Source: Phycomyces blakesleeanus NRRL 1555(-) (lineage: Eukaryota; Mucoromycota; Mucoromycetes; Mucorales; Phycomycetaceae). Taken from it: DNA of 64,000 nucleotides. Below the pieces are notes generated by a model, which was given only the letters and a program-made list of their open reading frames with translations, was not told where the DNA came from and did not search any database. Below are positions 59,701 through 64,000 of this stretch, piece after piece. Every line of letters starts with the position of its first letter. Within the stretch, counting starts at the first letter, position 1. The stretch is from contig NW_017265138.1 in assembly GCF_001638985.1 (NCBI RefSeq), forward strand, positions 2,161,993-2,225,992. The letters run 5' to 3'. The translations under genes were made by a program, and so were the position numbers.

Positions 59701-61439
59701 CTCGCCGTAAAACAGCTGGTGTTGTCGAAGGAGAGGTTTTCCTTAATGGCGAGGCTCTTATGAATGATTTTGAACGTATCACTGGCTATTGTGAACAGAT
59801 GGATGTCCATCAGCCGGCTGTCACGGTCCGTGAAGCTCTTCGTTTTTCTGCTTATCTTCGCCAGGATGAATCCGTTCCGAAGGCCGAGAAGGATGCATAT
59901 GTTGAGAAGATCATCCAATTGCTTGAGATGGAAGATATCTCTGATGCTCAGATTGGCATGGTCGAGGAAGGAGTCGGAATTTCTATCGAAGAACGCAAAC
60001 GCCTGACCATTGGTATGGAACTAGTCGGTAAACCCCAATTACTGTTCTTGGATGAACCCACTTCTGGCCTTGACGCCCAAAGTTGTTTCAATATTATCCG
60101 TTTCATTCGCAAGCTCGCTGATGCCGGTTGGCCTGTCCTCTGTACAATTCACCAACCGTCTGCCATTCTCTTTAGTCACTTTGATCACCTCCTACTACTT
60201 GTTCGTGGTGGCAAGACCGCTTATTATGGTGAGATTGGTCCCGACGCTCGTACAATGATAGACTATTTTCAATCGAATGGTGGTCCCGTATGTCCCCCCG
60301 AGGCCAATCCTGCAGAATACATTCTCGAGGTTGTTGGTGCAGGCACTGCTGGAAAGGCTTCCCGTGATTGGTCTGAGGTTTGGGCCGGATCTGAGAAATC
60401 CAAGGAACTCGATGCTGAACTTGCAGATATCAATAGAACTGCCAATAAGAAGCCTGCCCGCAAAGCTCATACTTACGCTACCTCCTTCTGGACTCAATTC
60501 AAGCTGGTTGTCAATAGATCCTTCTTAACATATTGGCGCTCACCTGATTATAACGTTGGCCGTTTCCTGAACCTTTCAATGTCTTCTCTTACCTGTGGAT
60601 TCACGTACTGGAAACTAGGAACGTCTTCTTCGGATATACAGAACAAGCTCTTTGCTTTGTTTAGCACCTTTATAATGGCCATGACCCTCGTTATCCTTGC
60701 CCAGCCCAAGTTCATGAATGAGAGACTATTCTTCCGCCGGGAACACGCGTCCCGTTACTATAGTTGGATTCCATGGGGTATATCAACCGTTCTTGTTGAG
60801 ATCCCGTATGTTCTTGTATACTCTGCTGCAATTGTCTTTTGTTTTTATTGGACTACTGGTATGAGTAATTCGACTGAATCCGGAGGATACTTTTATGTAA
60901 TGATTACATTGCTTATCATATGGGCTGTAACTCTCGGGTTTATCATTGCCGCGGTTTCCGAGCTTCCCACAGTTGCTGCAGTGTTAAATCCCCTGGTGGT
61001 TGCTATGCTTATTCTTTTTTGCGGTCTACTGCAGCCCCCGTCTTATATGCCCACATTTTGGAGAAAATGGATGTACTGGCTCGATCCCTTTCATTACTAT
61101 ATCGAAGGCCTGACAGTCAATGAACTCGAGTACCTTACGGTTGTGTGTGCAGAAGAAGATCTCCTCAGGTTCTCTCCTCCTCCTGGTAGAACCTGTGGAC
61201 AATACATGGCCAACTATTTTTCGTTTGGGGGCCCTGGATACATCTCTAACCCTGACGCTGCACAGCCTGAGCAATGTGGCTACTGTAATTACAAGTCTGG
61301 TGTTGAATATTATACTCTTATCTATGGCTGGAGTGCTAGCAACAAGTGGCGCAACGTTGGTATTATTGCCTGCTACGTTGCCTTTAATGTTATTGTATTT
61401 CTTGGTTTGGTTTATTGGAATAGAAGGGGTAGAAGATGA
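56775..61439 (+). CDS. Full-size PDR-type ABC transporter (ABCG)
   Basis: Plasma-membrane ATP-driven exporter of hydrophobic compounds, of the fungal pleiotropic drug resistance family. Exons 56775-56916, 57022-57227, 57316-58729, 58776-58997, 59062-61439; 1,453 residues, normal for the family, (NBD-TMD) twice. NBD1 has the family's degenerate Walker A GRPGAGCTT (171-179, Cys for Lys), signature LSGGERKRLS (from 286) and WDCSTRGLDA. TMD1 follows, split by introns 3 and 4. NBD2 has a canonical Walker A GSSGAGKTT (from 861), the family's variant signature ISIEERKRLTIG and LLFLDEPTSGLD. The C-terminal half has the Cys-rich extracellular loop (CGQY...CGYCNY) before the last helix. The first intron appears to begin with GC (AAAG|GCAATT at 56917); no GT nearby fits the phase, so exon 1 is the least certain part. 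Confidence 0.92.
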
Positions 61440-62361
61440 ATTGAGAATCATCTCTTTTATTTTTAAGAAAAATCCCCCTCCTTCCTCTCGAATGTATTTT
61501 ATTTTATTTTATTTTATTTTATTATATTAATATGAATGTTTTCTTCTTCCTATTCTTCTTCTATGTATGTGTTTAATTAGACTCTCACCAATTTAGCTAT
61601 ATTCAACTACTTTTTCTTATAAAAATAAAAAGTATAGACAGCTTCTCTTTTTTTTTCTAAAAAAGAAATGGTTTAAAATGCTCTTATTTGCCGATTTTTG
61701 TCCACTGATAATTGCATTAAAAAATATTAATGGTTATTTTATTTCAACGTTATTTATTCAGTTAATTATATTGCCAATGTGTAAGATTCGAAAAAAAAAT
61801 AATGCATTTTTTTTTTGAAGGAATCGGTAATGCATTTTTCATCATTCTACATAATGTATGTTACACCTTTTAATTCCTTAATATTTTTCCAACTCTTTGG
61901 GGGTTTTTTTTAAACTGCACAAACTCAAGGGAGAAACCCAAAAAAAAAACTCCAAAAACCAGAGAAAATAAAATAAGAAGAATCTTCATTTGATTATGTT
62001 ACTCATTTCACACATATATATATTCACCATGCAGTTGTGTATACTCCAAGAAACCCACCCAACACTAAAAATATCCCCAAAGTCAAACCAGCAAACAAGC
62101 AATAACACTGGCTTTAACCCCCATCAATAAATAATTGGATTTGGTTATTCTTTACCATACAGTTTTCGCACAATACACACACACACAGCGAGATATATAT
62201 ATATATATATCATCCCTTCACTCTCTTTTGGTTGGTTTTGATTTTGTAATTGATACAAAGATTTTTCGTGTGAATTAATGGACCAGAGAATGTCATCTTT
62301 ATTGTCGATATTTCGCAGGAAGGAAAGAAGAAAAAAAATTGGTAAGTTGGACAAAAACAAA
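61440..62361. other. Intergenic between convergent ABC transporter and RPL8
   Basis: 3' flanks; TTTTA units at about 61498-61525 and several A/T homopolymers. No exon recognised. Confidence 0.5.
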
Positions 62362-63249
62362 TTACTGACGGGCAGCAATCTCCTTGGCAGCCAAAGCAGC
62401 ACGCTTGGCCATCTTGGCCTGGGACTTGGGGCCGTTGATTCCTCCACCCCAGACACGTCTGTGCTCCTCCCACTTGTCACCGAAGTTGGTCTTGACGGCA
62501 GAGATGAGGTTAGCAAAGTCAGCCTTGTCAGCCTCCTTGAGGTCAGTGAAGGCAAGAGCAGTGGCGGTCTTCTTGTGGACGACGGTACCGAGACGAGCCT
62601 TACCCTTGACAATGCAGTAAGGGATACCCATCTTGCGGCAGAGAGCGGGCAAGTAGAGAACGAGCTCAATGGGATCAACATCATCGGCAATTACGACGAG
62701 CTGGGCCTTCTTGGCCTCGATCAAGGCAACGATGTGGTTGATACCGTACTTGACAACGACGGGCTTGTCGGTCTTGGCAACCTCCTTCTTCTCAGCCTTG
62801 GCAGCGGCAGCGGCACGGAGACGATCCTTCTTCTCGGCCTTGGTCTCGGGTCTGTACTTGTTAGCCAACTTGAAGAGCTGGGTAGCAGTGTTCTTGTCCA
62901 AAACCTGGGTGAACTGGTTCAGAGCCGGGGGGACCTTGAGACGCTGGTAGATGATCTTCTTCTGACGCTGGAGGCGGACATATGCGGGCCACTTGACGAA
63001 ACGGGAGACATCGCGCTTGGGCTGGATGTCTTGACCGATGCCAAAGTTCTTGGGACGCTTCTCAATGAGAGGGTTGACAGGAGACTTGGAGGCAGTCTTT
63101 CCCTTGACGGGGTAAGGAGCGGGAGCGACCTTCTTTCCGGTGGACTTCTTGGCGGGGGCCTATTTATTTTTTGGTTGGATGGATGAATACATGTTGCATC
63201 GAAATAAACAAACAAAAAGTATCATGTGGATGGGATATTTACGCACCAT
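62362..63249 (-). CDS. RPL8: 60S ribosomal protein L8 (eL8, L7a family)
   Basis: Cytosolic large-subunit protein with an L7Ae RNA-binding domain. Exon 1 is the ATG alone (63249-63247); an 87 bp intron starting GTGCGT follows; exon 2 is 63159-62362; 266 residues. The N-terminal arm reads [20 protein letters not shown], then [20 protein letters not shown] and [13 protein letters not shown]. The L7Ae core has [37 protein letters not shown] and [16 protein letters not shown]. Codons are strongly biased to C/G in third position, unlike most neighbours, as expected for a highly expressed gene. The long open frame on the opposite strand is an effect of this bias. A palindromic E-box lies about 130 bp upstream. 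Confidence 0.96.
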
Positions 63250-63609
63250 TTTCAATAGATTTCAAACCTCTGGTTGGAGATGTACGAAAAAGAGACGGAT
63301 CCATCATTTGCACTATGCCACGCCTTGTTTGAAACGGATCGCCCGCTCACCAAAGAAGCCGGTCTTTAGGTCCGAGAGGTCACGTGACACATACCGGACC
63401 AAAAAAAAGTGTGTATGTGTATGTGTTCTTATGGATTCTTTTTATTTTCAGGTAATGAAATGTGCTCTCTTTTTATAAATATACGTCCTTCATATACTAT
63501 TATGATATGTATAGAAAAGAAAAATGAATTTATTATTATTATTGTCTAATTAATTGTATGCTTATTTTTTATTTTTTTTAATATAAATTTAGAAAATTTG
63601 ATGATATTA
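63250..63609. other. RPL8 promoter region
   Basis: 360 bp between the RPL8 start and the 3' end of the last gene, which is also on the minus strand. GC-richer near 63290-63410; contains the E-box listed separately. Confidence 0.5.
63379..63388. promoter_or_regulatory. Palindromic E-box GTCACGTGAC upstream of RPL8
   Basis: A perfect 10-bp palindrome with a CACGTG core, the type bound by Cbf1/USF-like bHLH factors, about 130 bp before the RPL8 ATG. Role inferred from position. Confidence 0.4.
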
Positions 63610-64000
63610 TTATTGATTTCTAGTATTAAATGTATAGCTTTTACGAATTGGTCCTGTTGCTGGTTCTTTTCGTGTTCTCCATCTTTTTGAATCAGTAGCA
63701 ACCTTTTTTTTGGCTTCTCTCTCTAGCCATTCGTACACAACCGAGCAGTCTTTATCAAATTCCAGATCTGAGTCCTCACTGAGAGCCAAATGGCAATACT
63801 CCTCGCCAAGTTTGTATTGCCCCAACCCACCACAGAAGCGCATAATACCATACAGACTCTTGGGTGTGACTCTGAGGTGGTAGTTTGCTTTAATTTCAGT
63901 ATCCATCTTTTGCTCCTCCATCATCCGTGTCACTTGGGTTGGACGAATCCCGTATAGCTTTTCAATAGTACGCACACCAAACCAGAGGTCTGAGCTGTCT
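63610..64000 (-). CDS. Unrecognised protein, C-terminal part only
   Basis: An open minus-strand frame runs from the window edge to a stop at 63610; about 130 codons are visible. No start should be placed at the internal ATG near 63975 because the frame continues upstream as SSDLWFGVRTIEKLYG. Further along: TPKSLYGIMRFCGGLGQY and EEYCHLALSEDSDLEF, helical and possibly repeat-like (TPR or PPR style), then a basic tail (KRWRTRKEPATGPIRKS). I do not recognise the family. Coding status is likely because composition is balanced and the frame is long for this AT-rich DNA. Confidence 0.55.
   Translation of the reverse strand, partial: DSSDLWFGVRTIEKLYGIRPTQVTRMMEEQKMDTEIKANYHLRVTPKSLYGIMRFCGGLGQYKLGEEYCHLALSEDSDLEFDKDCSVVYEWLEREAKKKVATDSKRWRTRKEPATGPIRKSYTFNTRNQ

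Noticed and set aside
62278..63186. A 302-codon open frame on the plus strand opposite RPL8
   Set aside because: It is antisense to the G/C-ending codons of RPL8, is Leu/Gly/Ser-rich and has no family resemblance; the minus-strand protein is unmistakable.

Overview
This window reads as nuclear DNA from an early-diverging filamentous fungus, most likely Mucoromycota (Mucorales-like). The evidence is direct: AT-rich intergenic DNA full of microsatellites, protein genes split by many 50-200 bp GT-AG introns (with at least two well-supported GC-AG introns), and a gene set made of fungal families: a LIM-RhoGAP of the Lrg1 type, exocyst Sec8, a TBC Rab-GAP, a fungal G-alpha, type IID-like cation ATPases, a full-size PDR-type ABC transporter and cytosolic ribosomal proteins. 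No CRISPR array, operon or tRNA gene was seen. All exon boundaries below are my own reading of splice signals, reading frame and protein family, without transcripts.

Layout. 127-490 (-): 5' part of a holo-ACP synthase (PPT2-like), cut by the window edge. 4830-9577 (+): ten-exon LIM-LIM-LIM-LIM-RhoGAP regulator, preceded by a 4.3 kb gene-free region. 10259-13026 (+): three tandem members of an unrecognised two-exon family with an RRM-like core, the middle one lacking its first exon. 16459-19515 (+): first P-type ATPase. 20948-26200 (-): Sec8 with about 28 exons. 27517-30141 (+): TBC-domain Rab-GAP. 30970-31659 and 32389-33144 (-): two more members of the RRM-like family. 37710-40756 (+): second P-type ATPase, same exon lengths as the first. 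41896-43690 (-): a two-finger C2H2 gene, a decayed gag-like coding region and a Tc1/mariner transposase relic. 46032-47160 (+): RPL37. 47677-49717 (-): G-alpha subunit with nine exons. 50132-51013 (-): mitochondrial rhodanese. 51014-56774: a 5.7 kb gene-poor stretch with a MITE-like element. 56775-61439 (+): PDR-type ABC transporter. 62362-63249 (-): RPL8 (eL8/L7a). 63610-64000 (-): 3' end of an unrecognised gene.

How the genes relate. Several products act in polarised growth and membrane traffic (Rho-GAP, Rab-GAP, Sec8, G-alpha), but they are separately transcribed and nothing in the sequence shows coordinated control. The strongest unexplained signal is the five-member RRM-like family: a 24-codon first exon (41 codons in one copy), a 54-69 bp phase-0 intron at the same place, a second exon that opens with a Cys-Trp or similar motif followed by Phe-Cys-x-Cys, and an RRM-like core. 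Members sit in two clusters, each a few kb upstream of one of the two ATPase genes. The relic at 42.8-43.1 kb has a similar N-terminal module, which suggests, as inference only, that the family derives from gag-like (LINE ORF1-type) proteins. A second notable object is a 9-bp-period degenerate array at 20.0-20.2 kb that reads on the minus strand as tripeptide repeats with one stop.
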